A DNA stretch of 52,206 bases from Anaerolineae bacterium (GTDB lineage: Bacteria; Chloroflexota; Anaerolineae; Aggregatilineales; Phototrophicaceae). Position numbers and translations under genes: made by a program. The notes under the pieces were generated by a model that had not been told where the DNA came from, searched no databases, and was given only the letters and a program-made list of their open reading frames with translations. How positions within the stretch are numbered: position 1 is the first letter of the stretch; each line of letters begins with the position of its first letter. Shown piece after piece: positions 16,000-25,785 of the stretch. The stretch is taken from NCBI GenBank assembly GCA_014879665.1, contig JACSRP010000122.1, positions 1-52,206 on the forward strand, read 5' to 3'.

Positions 16000-17247
16000 A
16001 TGTCCTTCCATCACACATCGTCGCAGTTCGAGCAGTCGAACTTTCGGCATCTGGTATTTGATATTGCCTGGTTCGGACTGGCGCTGGCAGCCACATCGCG
16101 TTTTCTATCGGTTTACGCGATCCGTGTTGGCGCAAGCGCGACTGAAATCGGCCTGATTACCGCGCTGCCCTCCTTGATTCTATTATTCTCCTCAGGTTTA
16201 GGCGGCGTTTGGCAGCGCCGTTACAGCACCCGTGAACGTGCGCTTTCCTGGCCGGGGCTAGGCATGCGCATGATGTTCATTTTACCGGCATTTACCCCTC
16301 TGCTGCCTGAGCATTTACGCCCATTATGGCTGATCATTTCAATTTCACTACCCGCCATCCCACAGGGAATCGCTGGCGTGGTGTTCATTGATATGATGCG
16401 CGAATCAGTTTCACAAAGCGCGCTGCCAAAACTGCTCAGCCATCGCGCCCTATGGCTTAATATCATGCTGGCGCTGGGCGCACTGGCTTTTGGCCTGCTG
16501 CTGGAAAAAGCGCCATATCCGTTAAATTACCAGATCATGTTCGGAGTGGCTTTTCTCGCGGCACTGCTGAGTTTCAAACACTGCTATGCGATTCGCACAG
16601 AACCACTGCCTACCAACGGAACGATGCACAGGGCAAGCACTTTTAGCCCGTGGAAATCACCGAAATTCCGTCAGGTCGCATTGGTGACCGCAGTTGTACA
16701 GCTTACCTTCACCTTCCTCGTTTCCGTCACGCCAATCTTCCTCGTGAAGGAACGCGGCGCAACGGAAGGCTTTATGGCAATATTCGGCATGGTTGAGCTG
16801 GGTGCTGGCGCAGTGATGGCAGTACTAACGCCGCGGATCGTCCGAAAAATCGGTCATCGCGCCATGATCGCGGCGATGATGGTTGGCACCGCGCTGGCCG
16901 CTGTTATCTTCGCGCTTGCGCCAAACCTTCACTTAACTTTAATCGGCGCGGCGCTTTCCGGCGGGTGCTGGGCGGCTGCCGCAATGATCGGGCTGTTCGG
17001 ATTCTTCACTGAGAATACCCCGACCGAAAATACCGCCGCTTATGCGACTGCCTATCAACAGGTCATCGGCCTCTCTGCATTCTTAGGCCCGATGATCGGT
17101 AGTTTGCTGGTTTCTGGAGGCATTAGCTTAGTCACGGTGATATTGATCGGCGCATGCCTGCGAATTGGTTCAGCGGTCGTTGTTGATTTCCCGCTCTTAG
17201 CGCGCGGCCGCCGCGAAGAAATTACTGAAATTCAGGTGCAGCATTAA
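16000..17247 (+). CDS. MFS transporter
   Basis: A 415-residue integral membrane protein with about twelve hydrophobic segments and the two-bundle layout of the major facilitator superfamily. A central cytoplasmic loop of about 25 residues (about 200-225) separates the halves. The loop between helices 2 and 3 is short and Arg-rich (GVWQRRYSTRERA), a variant of the family's basic A-motif. Substrate is not evident. Only a weak binding site (CGGA, 6 bases before the ATG) is seen. It stands alone, divergent from bactofilin and convergent with the SH3-like gene 32 bases downstream. Confidence 0.8.
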   Translation: MSFHHTSSQFEQSNFRHLVFDIAWFGLALAATSRFLSVYAIRVGASATEIGLITALPSLILLFSSGLGGVWQRRYSTRERALSWPGLGMRMMFILPAFTPLLPEHLRPLWLIISISLPAIPQGIAGVVFIDMMRESVSQSALPKLLSHRALWLNIMLALGALAFGLLLEKAPYPLNYQIMFGVAFLAALLSFKHCYAIRTEPLPTNGTMHRASTFSPWKSPKFRQVALVTAVVQLTFTFLVSVTPIFLVKERGATEGFMAIFGMVELGAGAVMAVLTPRIVRKIGHRAMIAAMMVGTALAAVIFALAPNLHLTLIGAALSGGCWAAAAMIGLFGFFTENTPTENTAAYATAYQQVIGLSAFLGPMIGSLLVSGGISLVTVILIGACLRIGSAVVVDFPLLARGRREEITEIQVQH

Positions 17248-17279
17248 AGATTTCCGCGAATGGGAATAGATACCCTGAG

Positions 17280-17954
17280 CTAACCGTTCGGCTCATTGAT
17301 AGCTTCAGCTTCCGGCGTACTATTCGCCTGATTCGGAGCGTTGGGCAGCGTAGGGCGGAAATCCGGCGGTAAGGTATTCGTCGGTGTTGGGGATGCGGTC
17401 GGCGAAGGATTTTCACTGGTTGGCGCAGGCGTTACCGAAGGCAGCGGGGTATACGTATTTGATGGCGTCGGCGTCGGATTAACGGCATCAATCACTTCCT
17501 CATGCATATAGGCTTCTTCGATTCGGCGCGTACGTGGATTCTGATCAATCAGATACCACTCGCTCCCGGGGGAAGCGCGGCTAATCACGCAGACAACAGT
17601 TCCCGCGGTGTATCCGGTGACAATCGCTGAAGATGAGGAAGCCCCGCTGCGCACTACCGCATCAGGCACGATGACGCGGAAATCAATGCATTCAGGAACA
17701 GGGGTACCCGTTGGCAGCATCTGAGCGCCGTTATCCTGCCGGGTTGCCATTCGCGTCACCCGTCCCGCGGTTGCGCTGGCAATCACCTGCGCCTGCGCCG
17801 TGGCTTCATCTACACCCAATCCGCCAGTGGCAATGAAGTTTTGCGCGCCGCGAATCAGATAGTAGCCGCCGAACACCAGCGCTACTGCAACCAAAAAGAT
17901 GAGCCACGCCGGAGGCCCCCCACCTCGCCGGGTAGATCGTGATCCGTATCCCAT
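17280..17954 (-). CDS. Membrane-anchored SH3b-like protein with Thr/Pro tail
   Basis: A 224-residue protein. A basic Gly/Arg-rich N-terminus (1-15) is followed by one membrane segment (about 16-35). An outside region includes an SH3b-like domain at about 88-150 ('RVIVPDAVVRSGASSSSAIV...GTVVCVIS...WYLI'). The last 60 residues are a Thr/Pro/Ser linker (TPTPSNTYTPLPS). SH3b domains often bind cell-wall peptides, but the ligand here is unknown. The stop of the upstream receiver gene is 19 bases away, so the two are likely cotranscribed. Confidence 0.72.
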   Translation of the reverse strand: MGYGSRSTRRGGGPPAWLIFLVAVALVFGGYYLIRGAQNFIATGGLGVDEATAQAQVIASATAGRVTRMATRQDNGAQMLPTGTPVPECIDFRVIVPDAVVRSGASSSSAIVTGYTAGTVVCVISRASPGSEWYLIDQNPRTRRIEEAYMHEEVIDAVNPTPTPSNTYTPLPSVTPAPTSENPSPTASPTPTNTLPPDFRPTLPNAPNQANSTPEAEAINEPNG

Positions 17955-17973
17955 TAGGCCTGCGAAACTTTCA

Positions 17974-18345
17974 TCAAATCAGGGTTTTTACACGCTCAAG
18001 CAGCACCTGCCATCCCCACATTTTAGGGATGAAGTCAGCCGCCCCTGCCTCAAATGCCTTTTGCTTTTCAGCGTCATCTTCGAGCGCTGTCAAAATGATA
18101 AAGGGTATGGAGCGGGTTGCGGGGAGTTGTTTGAGCGAAGCGCAAACTTCATATCCACTCATTAATCCCATGCGAACATCACAGACAATCACCGTTGGTA
18201 GTTCAGATTGAGCAATCTTTATTGCGGATAATCCATTATTCGTTTGAAGCACTTCAAAGCCGCTGCGCTCAAAGACGGTCTGGAGCAGTTCGCGGTTAAG
18301 AATATCGTCATCTACGATGAGGACACTCGGTTTATCGTTGGTCAA
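17974..18345 (-). CDS. Stand-alone response-regulator receiver domain (CheY-like)
   Basis: A 123-residue single receiver domain without an output domain. Acidic Asp12-Asp13, phospho-acceptor Asp56 (in VIVCDVRM), Thr86 (ILTA) and Lys108 (FIPK) are all in place, so it should be phosphorylated. No histidine kinase is in the window. It lies upstream of, and is probably cotranscribed with, the SH3-like membrane protein. Confidence 0.9.
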   Translation of the reverse strand: MTNDKPSVLIVDDDILNRELLQTVFERSGFEVLQTNNGLSAIKIAQSELPTVIVCDVRMGLMSGYEVCASLKQLPATRSIPFIILTALEDDAEKQKAFEAGAADFIPKMWGWQVLLERVKTLI

Positions 18346-18482
18346 GCAAACTCCCGATCGCGTATGACAATATATATGACGTGTCGTTGGAATAATTGTA
18401 ACAGGCGCGGGCTATCCCTCATAACACAAATCTGACTTATAGGGTTAACACAGGGTTGCAGCGGGTTTTCAGCAACATAAAA

Positions 18483-18514
18483 CAAAAACGGGCGGCACAC
18501 GCGATGCCACCCGT
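18483..18514 (-). terminator. Rho-independent terminator after icd
   Basis: On the minus strand a 10-bp stem (ACGGGTGGCA with TGCCGCCCGT, one G-T pair) and a 7-base loop are followed by TTTTTGTTTT. It lies 28 bases after the icd stop. Confidence 0.82.
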
Positions 18515-18541
18515 TTCATCTCTATTTACCGCTGCGCGCGA

Positions 18542-19783
18542 CTAAAAGTTACTGATAATAGCCGTCGCAAATTCACTGGTTTTCACTTCCTTTGCGCCTT
18601 CCATCTGGCGCGCAAAATCATATGTCACAATTTTCTGATCTAGAGTCTTCTCATAGCCCGTTGTGATCAGATTTGCAGCTTCATCCCAACCCATGTATTC
18701 CAGCATCATTACACCGCTGAATAACAGCGAGCCGGGGTTAACCTTATCAAGATTCGAATATTTTGGCGCGGTGCCATGAGTTGCCTCAAACAGGGCAACG
18801 CCATCGCCAATATTTGCCCCGGGAGCAATGCCCACGCCGCCCACTTCAGCCGCGATTGCATCGCTCAGATAATCCCCGTTCAAATTGGGCGTCGCCAGCA
18901 CGTCAAACTCACTGGGGCGCAGCAGCATCTTCTGGAAGCTAATATCTGCAATCACATCCTGAATCAGAATTTTACCTTCAGGCACCTTGCCGCTGTGATT
19001 CTTTTCCACATCAGCCCATGAAATGGTTGCATCGGCAAATTCATCGGCGGCAACTTCGTAACCCCAGCGCATAAACGCGCCTTCGGTAAATTTCTGAATA
19101 TTGCCCTTGTGCACCAAGGTCACGCTTTTACGTTTGCGATCAATGGCGTACTGAATGGCGGCACGCACCAGGCGCTTACTGCCAAAGGCGCTGATGGGCT
19201 TAATGCCGATGCCCGCGCCCTCAAAAAATTCTGCGCCCATCTCTTCGCGCAGGAAACGGGCAACTTTTTCGTTTTCAGGCGTGCCCGATTCGTACTCGAT
19301 ACCGGCATAAACATCTTCGGTGTTCTCACGAAAGATCACCACATCTACTTCTTCAGGGTGTTTCACCGGGCTAGGCACGCCGCGATACCAGCGCACCGGG
19401 CGCACGCAGGAATACAGATCGAGCACCTGCCGCAGCGTCACGTTCAGGCTGCGAAAACCCTCACCCACCGGCGTGGTCAGTGGGCCTTTAATGCCCACGA
19501 CATATTCGCGCATCGCCTCAAAAGTTTCTTCCGGCATCGAGGTGCCGTAAAGTGACTGTGCTTTTTCGCCGCAGAATATTTCCATCCAGCTAATCTTGCG
19601 TTTACCGCCATAAGCTTTTTCAACAGCCGCATCCCAGATGCGTAGGCTGGCGCGCATGATATCCGGGCCAATGCCGTCGCCTTCAATAAAAGCCACAATC
19701 GGCTGGTCTGGAACATGCAATTTTCCATTCGTGTAGGTGATCTTCTCCCCCCACGAAGGGACGGCGATCTTGTCAAACGACAT
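18542..19783 (-). CDS. icd: Isocitrate dehydrogenase (NADP-dependent type)
   Basis: Oxidises isocitrate to 2-oxoglutarate in the citric acid cycle. A 413-residue protein very close in layout to the E. coli enzyme. The substrate loop [15 protein letters not shown] holds Ser112 (E. coli Ser113). The cofactor residues Lys341, Tyr342, Tyr388 and Arg392 match E. coli Lys344, Tyr345, Tyr391 and Arg395, the set that selects NADP. Single gene, followed by its own terminator, and divergent from the next membrane protein. Confidence 0.95.
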   Translation of the reverse strand: MSFDKIAVPSWGEKITYTNGKLHVPDQPIVAFIEGDGIGPDIMRASLRIWDAAVEKAYGGKRKISWMEIFCGEKAQSLYGTSMPEETFEAMREYVVGIKGPLTTPVGEGFRSLNVTLRQVLDLYSCVRPVRWYRGVPSPVKHPEEVDVVIFRENTEDVYAGIEYESGTPENEKVARFLREEMGAEFFEGAGIGIKPISAFGSKRLVRAAIQYAIDRKRKSVTLVHKGNIQKFTEGAFMRWGYEVAADEFADATISWADVEKNHSGKVPEGKILIQDVIADISFQKMLLRPSEFDVLATPNLNGDYLSDAIAAEVGGVGIAPGANIGDGVALFEATHGTAPKYSNLDKVNPGSLLFSGVMMLEYMGWDEAANLITTGYEKTLDQKIVTYDFARQMEGAKEVKTSEFATAIISNF

Positions 19784-19885
19784 GAAATTACTCCCTAAAT
19801 GCGTCAGAGCGTTGTGTGCGCTGAATTATACCCGCATCAAACTTTCGTGCTACACTACATCGAGCGTTGCCAAAGGAGATTCCTT

Positions 19886-21217
19886 ATGCTGGATTCGCCG
19901 ATTTTCCAGGTCATCGTCGGCCTGATCTTCATTTTCAGCATCTTCAGCGTGATCGTCACTCAGATCAATACCAGCATCGCATATATGTTTCAGATGCGCG
20001 CCAGATCGCTCAAAGAAGGCATTTTCGGGCTGTTAACGGATCCTGAGACGCGGGCAAAATTCATGGCCCATCCCCTTGTTCGGCTGATCCCATCTTTAGT
20101 TCAGCCCGAAGCCAAAATCAGCGCTCAAGCTGCCAATGAAATTGTTGAAGAGAAGCCGACCGGGGTTTCATGGATTGAACCCGAATTATTCTCGCAAACA
20201 ATGATGGATATCCTCGCAGCTTATGCCAATGATCGGCTTTTCCGGTCGCTTTATGATATCACCGGTAAAGTGCTGGAAGGGGCTGAAAAGACGCAAATCG
20301 TCGAAATGATCCGCCGCTTTCAAAATGGCGGTATTGGCCTCGCAGAGCTGCAAAATGCGATAAACACCCTATCTGACCCGGAAGATCGTGGCGCGCTCTT
20401 AATTCAGCTTGAGCAATTAAATGAGATGCGGCGGCAGCTTCAAGCCAACAATGTAGAAAGTAAGCTAATCCCACTTCTAGTAGGCGTTCAAGAAGTGGCC
20501 GATCCGGGAATGCGTACCGCGCTCGAAACCCTGCTCGCTTCAGCAAAAACAATAGACGAGGCGCAGGTTAAACTGGAAACATGGTTCAATGCGCGTATGA
20601 ACCTTGTCAGCGAATTTTACAAGCGCAATATGACCCGGATTTCGTACATCGCGGGTGTAGTGCTTGTCCTTTTGATGAATGTTGATACGCTGCAAATCTC
20701 GCGCACATTGTGGAATGATCCTATTGTTCGCCAGGCAGTGGCGGCGATGGCGCAAGCATCGCTGGATAACAATACCTTAGAACAGCAGCTCGCCAGCTCC
20801 GAAGCGGCACTTCAGGAGACACTGGATCGCCTGAATCAAGCCAATACAACAGCCCCGGCAGAAGCACAAAATGTGCTGCCCGAAGAACAGACGATTGAAA
20901 TTCTGCCGGAGGCGACCACTGCAACAAATACGGTGAATGATCCGATTGTTGACTTACTCTCCTTGCGTTTGCCCCTAGGGTGGGAATATCAACCCGTTGA
21001 AGGGGGCTGTCCGCAGTCAGGGATAGTAGTTGATCCCTGCTTCAACGGGCGAAATGTATGGTTGATGATTCCGGGAAATAATCCCGGGTGGTTAGGACTG
21101 ATCACCACTAAGCTCATCGGTTGGGCACTCACAATACTGGCAATTGCACAGGGGGCGCCGTTCTGGTTTGACCTGCTCAATCGTATTGCGCATGGGTCAC
21201 GTTCGGGAAGCAGCTAG
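19886..21217 (+). CDS. Conserved-type membrane protein of unknown function
   Basis: A 443-residue protein. The N-terminus (MLDSPIFQVIVGLIFIFSIF) is a membrane segment. A charged helical region of about 200 residues follows, then a second membrane segment after FYKRNMTR, an Ala/Gln/Glu-rich coiled-coil-like stretch, and a third segment near the end before GAPFWFDLLNRIAHG. That beginning and ending match, as far as I recall, a widespread uncharacterised bacterial family. The ATG has AAGGAG (19873-19878) 7 bases upstream; the longer open frame from 19799 has no support. Its stop overlaps the convergent phosphomutase by 4 bases. Confidence 0.72.
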   Translation: MLDSPIFQVIVGLIFIFSIFSVIVTQINTSIAYMFQMRARSLKEGIFGLLTDPETRAKFMAHPLVRLIPSLVQPEAKISAQAANEIVEEKPTGVSWIEPELFSQTMMDILAAYANDRLFRSLYDITGKVLEGAEKTQIVEMIRRFQNGGIGLAELQNAINTLSDPEDRGALLIQLEQLNEMRRQLQANNVESKLIPLLVGVQEVADPGMRTALETLLASAKTIDEAQVKLETWFNARMNLVSEFYKRNMTRISYIAGVVLVLLMNVDTLQISRTLWNDPIVRQAVAAMAQASLDNNTLEQQLASSEAALQETLDRLNQANTTAPAEAQNVLPEEQTIEILPEATTATNTVNDPIVDLLSLRLPLGWEYQPVEGGCPQSGIVVDPCFNGRNVWLMIPGNNPGWLGLITTKLIGWALTILAIAQGAPFWFDLLNRIAHGSRSGSS

Positions 21218-22653
21218 TTTCCGGCGATCTGTGCGCCGAGCTGTCCCCCTTCGATTAGCAGCTGCTTGACCATTTCAGGGGAACGGGCTTCAGCATACAC
21301 ACGCAGCACAGGCTCAGTACCGCTAGGGCGAATCAGCAGCCAACTGTGATCGGCAAAATGATACTTAACGCCATCCAGCGTACTCACTGAAGCGATAGCC
21401 TCTCCCGCAAGCATGGCGGGCGCCTGTTCAGTCAGCCGCTGCACCATTTCTTTCTTCGGGCGTATATTGGCCAACCGCGCATCTATGCGCCCATAGTGCG
21501 CCGGGCCATGCTGTGCCTGCATATCTTCAATGATTTCATGCAGCGGGGCACGGTAGTAAGCCATAATTTCCAAGAGCAGCAGCCCCATTAAGATGCCGTC
21601 GCCTTCAGGAATATGATGACGTATTGAGATACCGCCACTTTCTTCACCGCCGATCAACACATCATCCCGCATCATCAAATCAGCAATATGATTGAATCCA
21701 ACGGGCGTTTCGTGTAGAGCCAGGCCATGTTTGGCAGCGATACTGTCAATCATCGTCGTCGTCGAAACGGTCTTCACAACTGCGCCGCGCTGATTCTTGA
21801 CTTCAACTAGATAGCGCAAAGCCAACGCCATGATGTGATGCGGATCAACAAATTTGCCGCGGGCATCAATTGCGCCAATACGGTCAGCATCGCCATCTGT
21901 GGCTAAACCGACATCAGCCTGCTCGCGCTGTACGGCAGCAACCAGCTCATTCAAGTTGCGAATGATTGGTTCAGGATGAATGCCGCCAAAACCGGGGTTT
22001 AGCGCGCCGCGAATTTCCGTAACGCTGGTGCGCGTGCGCGACAAAATACCTAAAAATGCCCCTCGCCCTGCCCCCCACATCGCATCAGAGACGACTTTGA
22101 GTTCGCCTGACGAGATACAATCCAGATCAACAAGCGTGCCCAGATGCTCATAATATGCCCAGGCAGGGTCAAAGCGACGGATGAGATTATCTTCGACGGC
22201 CTGATCATAATCTATCAGCTTCACCGGGCGCTTCTCAAGCTGCAGCTTCTCCAGATGCGCTTCTACCGCCGCGCAGTCTTCCGCAACAGCGCTGCCGCCG
22301 TAATTTGCTTTCAATTTGAAGCCGTTATAACGCGGTGGATTATGACTGGCGGTAATGACCACGCCAGCATCCGCACCCTTTTCCTTAACGTTATAAGAAA
22401 TTGCCGGGGTGGGCGCATCGGAGCGCGTGAGCCACGTCATGATGCCGTTCGCCGCTAGAACCCGCGCTGTCTCCATCGCAAAACGATCGCTCAAAAAGCG
22501 CGTATCATAACCTACAACCACCTGCGCCGGATCGCTGCCTTGATGATTGTCTAAGACAAAATGAGCGACTGATTGAGAAATAAGTCTTAAGTTCTCGAAC
22601 GTAAAATCTTCTGCTATAACGGCACGCCAGCCATCCGTTCCAAAACGAATCAT
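21214..22653 (-). CDS. Phosphoglucomutase/phosphomannomutase family
   Basis: A 479-residue alpha-D-phosphohexomutase that interconverts hexose 1- and 6-phosphates, supplying glucose-1-phosphate or mannose-1-phosphate for nucleotide sugars. The phosphoserine loop is TASHNP (Ser103), the metal loop is DGDADR, the sugar loop is GGEESGG, and the phosphate-binding loop is RPSGTEP. This is the order and spacing of the family. GAGGG lies 6 bases before the ATG. Which hexose it prefers cannot be told. It could supply RmlA with glucose-1-phosphate. Confidence 0.92.
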   Translation of the reverse strand: MIRFGTDGWRAVIAEDFTFENLRLISQSVAHFVLDNHQGSDPAQVVVGYDTRFLSDRFAMETARVLAANGIMTWLTRSDAPTPAISYNVKEKGADAGVVITASHNPPRYNGFKLKANYGGSAVAEDCAAVEAHLEKLQLEKRPVKLIDYDQAVEDNLIRRFDPAWAYYEHLGTLVDLDCISSGELKVVSDAMWGAGRGAFLGILSRTRTSVTEIRGALNPGFGGIHPEPIIRNLNELVAAVQREQADVGLATDGDADRIGAIDARGKFVDPHHIMALALRYLVEVKNQRGAVVKTVSTTTMIDSIAAKHGLALHETPVGFNHIADLMMRDDVLIGGEESGGISIRHHIPEGDGILMGLLLLEIMAYYRAPLHEIIEDMQAQHGPAHYGRIDARLANIRPKKEMVQRLTEQAPAMLAGEAIASVSTLDGVKYHFADHSWLLIRPSGTEPVLRVYAEARSPEMVKQLLIEGGQLGAQIAGN

Positions 22654-22686
22654 CTAAACCCTCATAGGTCGTCAACAAGGTGAAAT

Positions 22687-22710
22687 GCGGGTAACAGAAC
22701 TGTCACCCGC
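22687..22710 (-). terminator. Weak hairpin between the G1PDH-like and phosphomutase genes
   Basis: On the minus strand GCGGGTGACA pairs with TGTTACCCGC (one G-T pair, 4-base loop), followed only by ATTTC. It may reduce read-through from the dehydrogenase-like gene into the mutase gene. The short T run makes it uncertain. Confidence 0.35.
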
Positions 22711-22760
22711 TCTAGTTCAGCGCTATACACATTCTGCAAAGGGCTAAAATTGCAATACGG

Positions 22761-23792
22761 CTAGGATGCCGCCCCTGCCGAAGCCGCTAGCCCGGTTTGA
22801 TCCATAATTTCCTCCACACGCTCCGATGTGAGATCAAGATCGTTGAGGATGGTGAAGGGTAAATCGTGTTTACGCACATACTCTGGAAGAATTTTCAGAG
22901 TATCGCGGACATTATTTGCCGGGAGCTGATCGAGTCGAATGCCTGCCGAAGCCAGCGTATCGCGGATCGGGCCAACATCTTGCCCGTGAAGCGCAGCTGC
23001 AATCAGCAGCCCCGGGCCAACACGATCCGCATAGGGCAGCGGGCGACTGCGGGGAAACTTCTGCTCATAAGCATACGCGAATAACTGCTCTGCGCCTTCT
23101 TGCGGGCGATTATGACCGAGCTGGTTGGTCAACTGGACTTCCAAACACAATAAGTCAAGCAAATTACGCAGCGCCTCAACATTCCCTTTACCCACACCAG
23201 CGGCAATCTTGAAGGCCTGCTGAGCGATGCCGGCCATAATGCCCGCCGCCCACGGTTGAAAGCGGGTTTCGACGGTGGTTTTATTGTGTTCGGCTGCATA
23301 GCGCCAGTCCAGCAAGCCAGTGACAATCGTCAATAATTCAATAATGCCCGCGCCGCGCACATGAGGGGGAGCCGTGCGAATCACGTCCCAGTTTACGATC
23401 AGCTTGCTCACAGGCCCGGTTTCAATATAATGAGTCGTGCCACCCTGGCGCGCCGCCACCAGCGACGTGAAGAAACCATCTTGACTGAGTACTGTCGGAA
23501 TCACCACCACCGGCAGTTCTTTCCTCCAGCCAATATATTTAGCCACATCAGAAACCAGCCCGCCGCCAACCCCGTATATCACTTCTACCTGCGGGGGAAT
23601 AGCGTTTGACAGGGTGTCGAGATAACTCACATCCACGCGATCCGGCTCCGCCTGAACCACAATTGGAAGCTCGACCAGTGCGCTGACCGAATTCCAACTA
23701 CGCGAACCGGTCACCAGCGCGGCCGGCCGGCGTTCGGTTAAATTTCCTAGATCGCGTATTTCCATTTCAGGGACAGGGAAAATCGTGGTCAT
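22761..23792 (-). CDS. sn-Glycerol-1-phosphate dehydrogenase homologue with altered metal site
   Basis: A 343-residue protein of the G1PDH/AraM branch of the iron-containing alcohol dehydrogenase/dehydroquinate synthase superfamily. The NAD motif GVGGGLVSDVAK (74-85), the LSQDGFF segment (102-108), and 'GLLDWRYA' (159-166) place it there. The three metal ligands of active G1PDH (Asp, His, His) appear here as Glu152, Gln236 and His269, so two are changed. It may be inactive, use another metal, or catalyse a different reaction. GGAG lies about 10 bases before the ATG. Divergent from the GCS2-like gene, with 193 bases between that show no clear promoter. Confidence 0.75.
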   Translation of the reverse strand: MTTIFPVPEMEIRDLGNLTERRPAALVTGSRSWNSVSALVELPIVVQAEPDRVDVSYLDTLSNAIPPQVEVIYGVGGGLVSDVAKYIGWRKELPVVVIPTVLSQDGFFTSLVAARQGGTTHYIETGPVSKLIVNWDVIRTAPPHVRGAGIIELLTIVTGLLDWRYAAEHNKTTVETRFQPWAAGIMAGIAQQAFKIAAGVGKGNVEALRNLLDLLCLEVQLTNQLGHNRPQEGAEQLFAYAYEQKFPRSRPLPYADRVGPGLLIAAALHGQDVGPIRDTLASAGIRLDQLPANNVRDTLKILPEYVRKHDLPFTILNDLDLTSERVEEIMDQTGLAASAGAAS

Positions 23793-23985
23793 ACGTTTAT
23801 AGCTCCGTGCACAGTAGTTCAGGCTAGCATTTCGTTTAATAATAGTCGCAAAAAGGTTGATTTTGCAATTTCAGTAGGTTAGAACATCTCTTAAGTTCGA
23901 ACTTGTATGAATTCACCCGATCATTCAAAATTAGCGGTACATTCGTAACAGTATCCCTGTATCAACTTTACACGAGAACAATCTT

Positions 23986-25782
23986 ATGGCGCTTCCCTCT
24001 AACGAAACGTTGATCGAATTTAGCAGCGCGGTGCAGTGGCAAGAAATTGAGCGAACTAAACGCCAGTTTAATCGGGCGCTAGAAACGATTGCAGTAGATT
24101 CACGAGACGATCAGCTTTCGCTAGATGCGCTTTCTGAAACTGTCGGTATGCCGGTAACCTCATACTATGACCCGGCACTACAAGACAGCGGGAATGTATT
24201 GTTAGCAGAACATAACGGCCATCGCTTCATTCTGGGCAGCGTGGTTAGCGCACGCTACCGCAGCGGCCATAGTTTATTGGAAAGCATTGCTCCCTACAAT
24301 CTCAACCCCAGTGTAAACCATATCAATATTCAGGAAACCGAAGATCCTTATACGCGCATGCGTGTACTGGGCGCAGAAATTGAACTGGGGTTGATCCACG
24401 AAGACGGTCATTCGCCATCGGAAGATGAAATGCAAGGCTACATGCGCGCCTATTACAACCATGCGCTGCGCATCGGCATTTATCCCCGCCTAGATCGTGA
24501 AGCCTGTCAGTATCAGGTAGAAGCCCATATCGCACCGAGCATTGGCTACAGCAAAGCGCGCAACGCGCTCACCGGCATCATGACTGCACTCGCTGCAGCG
24601 AGCGCAGAAACAGGGCTAATCACTGCCATCATGTCCTGCTACCCTACGGACTCTGATTTCAAAATGACGGAGCACCCCAAGGTGGCAACTGCTGTTGACC
24701 TCATGTTGGAAGTAAACGACCTGTTTCCACAATATGGGGATCAACTTCGAGAGACGGAAGCCCGTTATCACATCAACATTCCGGGCAGTCACTATGTCAA
24801 TATGTTCCGTATTCAGGGCTGCCACATTCACATTGACCTTGCCGGGCGTTCGGAAGCGTTAGGGCTGCTGACCTTCCACACCATGCTTAAAAGCGCGACA
24901 GCCATCGCTAATGCAGCGGTGCTAAAAGGCGGCCCGTTCGTCAATGGCACATGCGATCCGGAACTGTTATGCGCGCGCGAGTATGTGCGCCGCGCTACCG
25001 TGACCGGGCGTTATCTTGATTTGCCAATTAGCCCCCACTTAATGGCTGACGGGCTGGAAAAATATGCGGCGCTGCTCAAGCTAGAGCGCGCAAATGCCGT
25101 TGGCCGTGCGATGCTGTATGACGATAGCCTCGGGCAGCCGATTAGTATTATGCACAATCCGGTTGGCCGGGTTCGCCCCGATCTCTCCACGTCAAAGCGG
25201 GTCTGCACCGTTGAAAGCACAGGCATGCCCGCAAATATCAGCGCCTCGCGCATGGCCGCTATACTCACCGATTTTGAGTTCAGCCACGCCCTAATGGAGC
25301 TTTACTTCCGCAAGCACGGGCTTGACCTAGGGCCAATGCACGAAGATAAAACACTGTGGGCAATTATGGGGCCTCTAGACCACGCCACATTCGTCGCCAA
25401 CCACGACCGTTCTGACCGCGAGGGTACCGATACAGTGGTCACTACCGCCGCTGGAACCGAAATGACACTGGCAGAATTCTATGAGATGAAGCGCCGCTAT
25501 ATGCACAAGGCGCTTGCAGATATTGATGAAATTGCCCCGCGCGACATTGATGAGGTGTACACCAGTTTGCAGCGGATGTTAGAGCCGCCCAGCGGGCTGG
25601 TAGCACAGACAATTCACCAGTTCATAGCCGACCCCAAACTTCGCAGCACCGGAAACTGGGGCAAAATTATGCAAAACGCCTATATTGAGGCGGGTGGCGT
25701 TCTGGGAGAACATCATCCAGACGTGGTGCTGAAAGTGATCAATGATGTTCACCGCGCGCTTGCAACCCGTTATCTTGAATAG
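23986..25782 (+). CDS. GCS2-like carboxylate-amine ligase, long form
   Basis: A 598-residue protein with signs of the glutamate-cysteine ligase type 2/glutamine-synthetase-like fold. These are GAEIELGL (129-136, with Glu131 and Glu133), the strand GCHIHIDLAG (278-287) that matches HVHVG in relatives, and a later 'VESTGMPANISASRMAAI'. Such enzymes join a carboxylate and an amine using ATP (gamma-glutamylcysteine and others). It is much longer than YbdK (about 370) or EgtA (about 430). Residues 1-120 form an extra N-terminal part I do not recognise. Substrates are unknown. It ends 3 bases before the membrane glycosyltransferase gene. Confidence 0.6.
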   Translation: MALPSNETLIEFSSAVQWQEIERTKRQFNRALETIAVDSRDDQLSLDALSETVGMPVTSYYDPALQDSGNVLLAEHNGHRFILGSVVSARYRSGHSLLESIAPYNLNPSVNHINIQETEDPYTRMRVLGAEIELGLIHEDGHSPSEDEMQGYMRAYYNHALRIGIYPRLDREACQYQVEAHIAPSIGYSKARNALTGIMTALAAASAETGLITAIMSCYPTDSDFKMTEHPKVATAVDLMLEVNDLFPQYGDQLRETEARYHINIPGSHYVNMFRIQGCHIHIDLAGRSEALGLLTFHTMLKSATAIANAAVLKGGPFVNGTCDPELLCAREYVRRATVTGRYLDLPISPHLMADGLEKYAALLKLERANAVGRAMLYDDSLGQPISIMHNPVGRVRPDLSTSKRVCTVESTGMPANISASRMAAILTDFEFSHALMELYFRKHGLDLGPMHEDKTLWAIMGPLDHATFVANHDRSDREGTDTVVTTAAGTEMTLAEFYEMKRRYMHKALADIDEIAPRDIDEVYTSLQRMLEPPSGLVAQTIHQFIADPKLRSTGNWGKIMQNAYIEAGGVLGEHHPDVVLKVINDVHRALATRYLE

Positions 25783-25785
25783 CAT

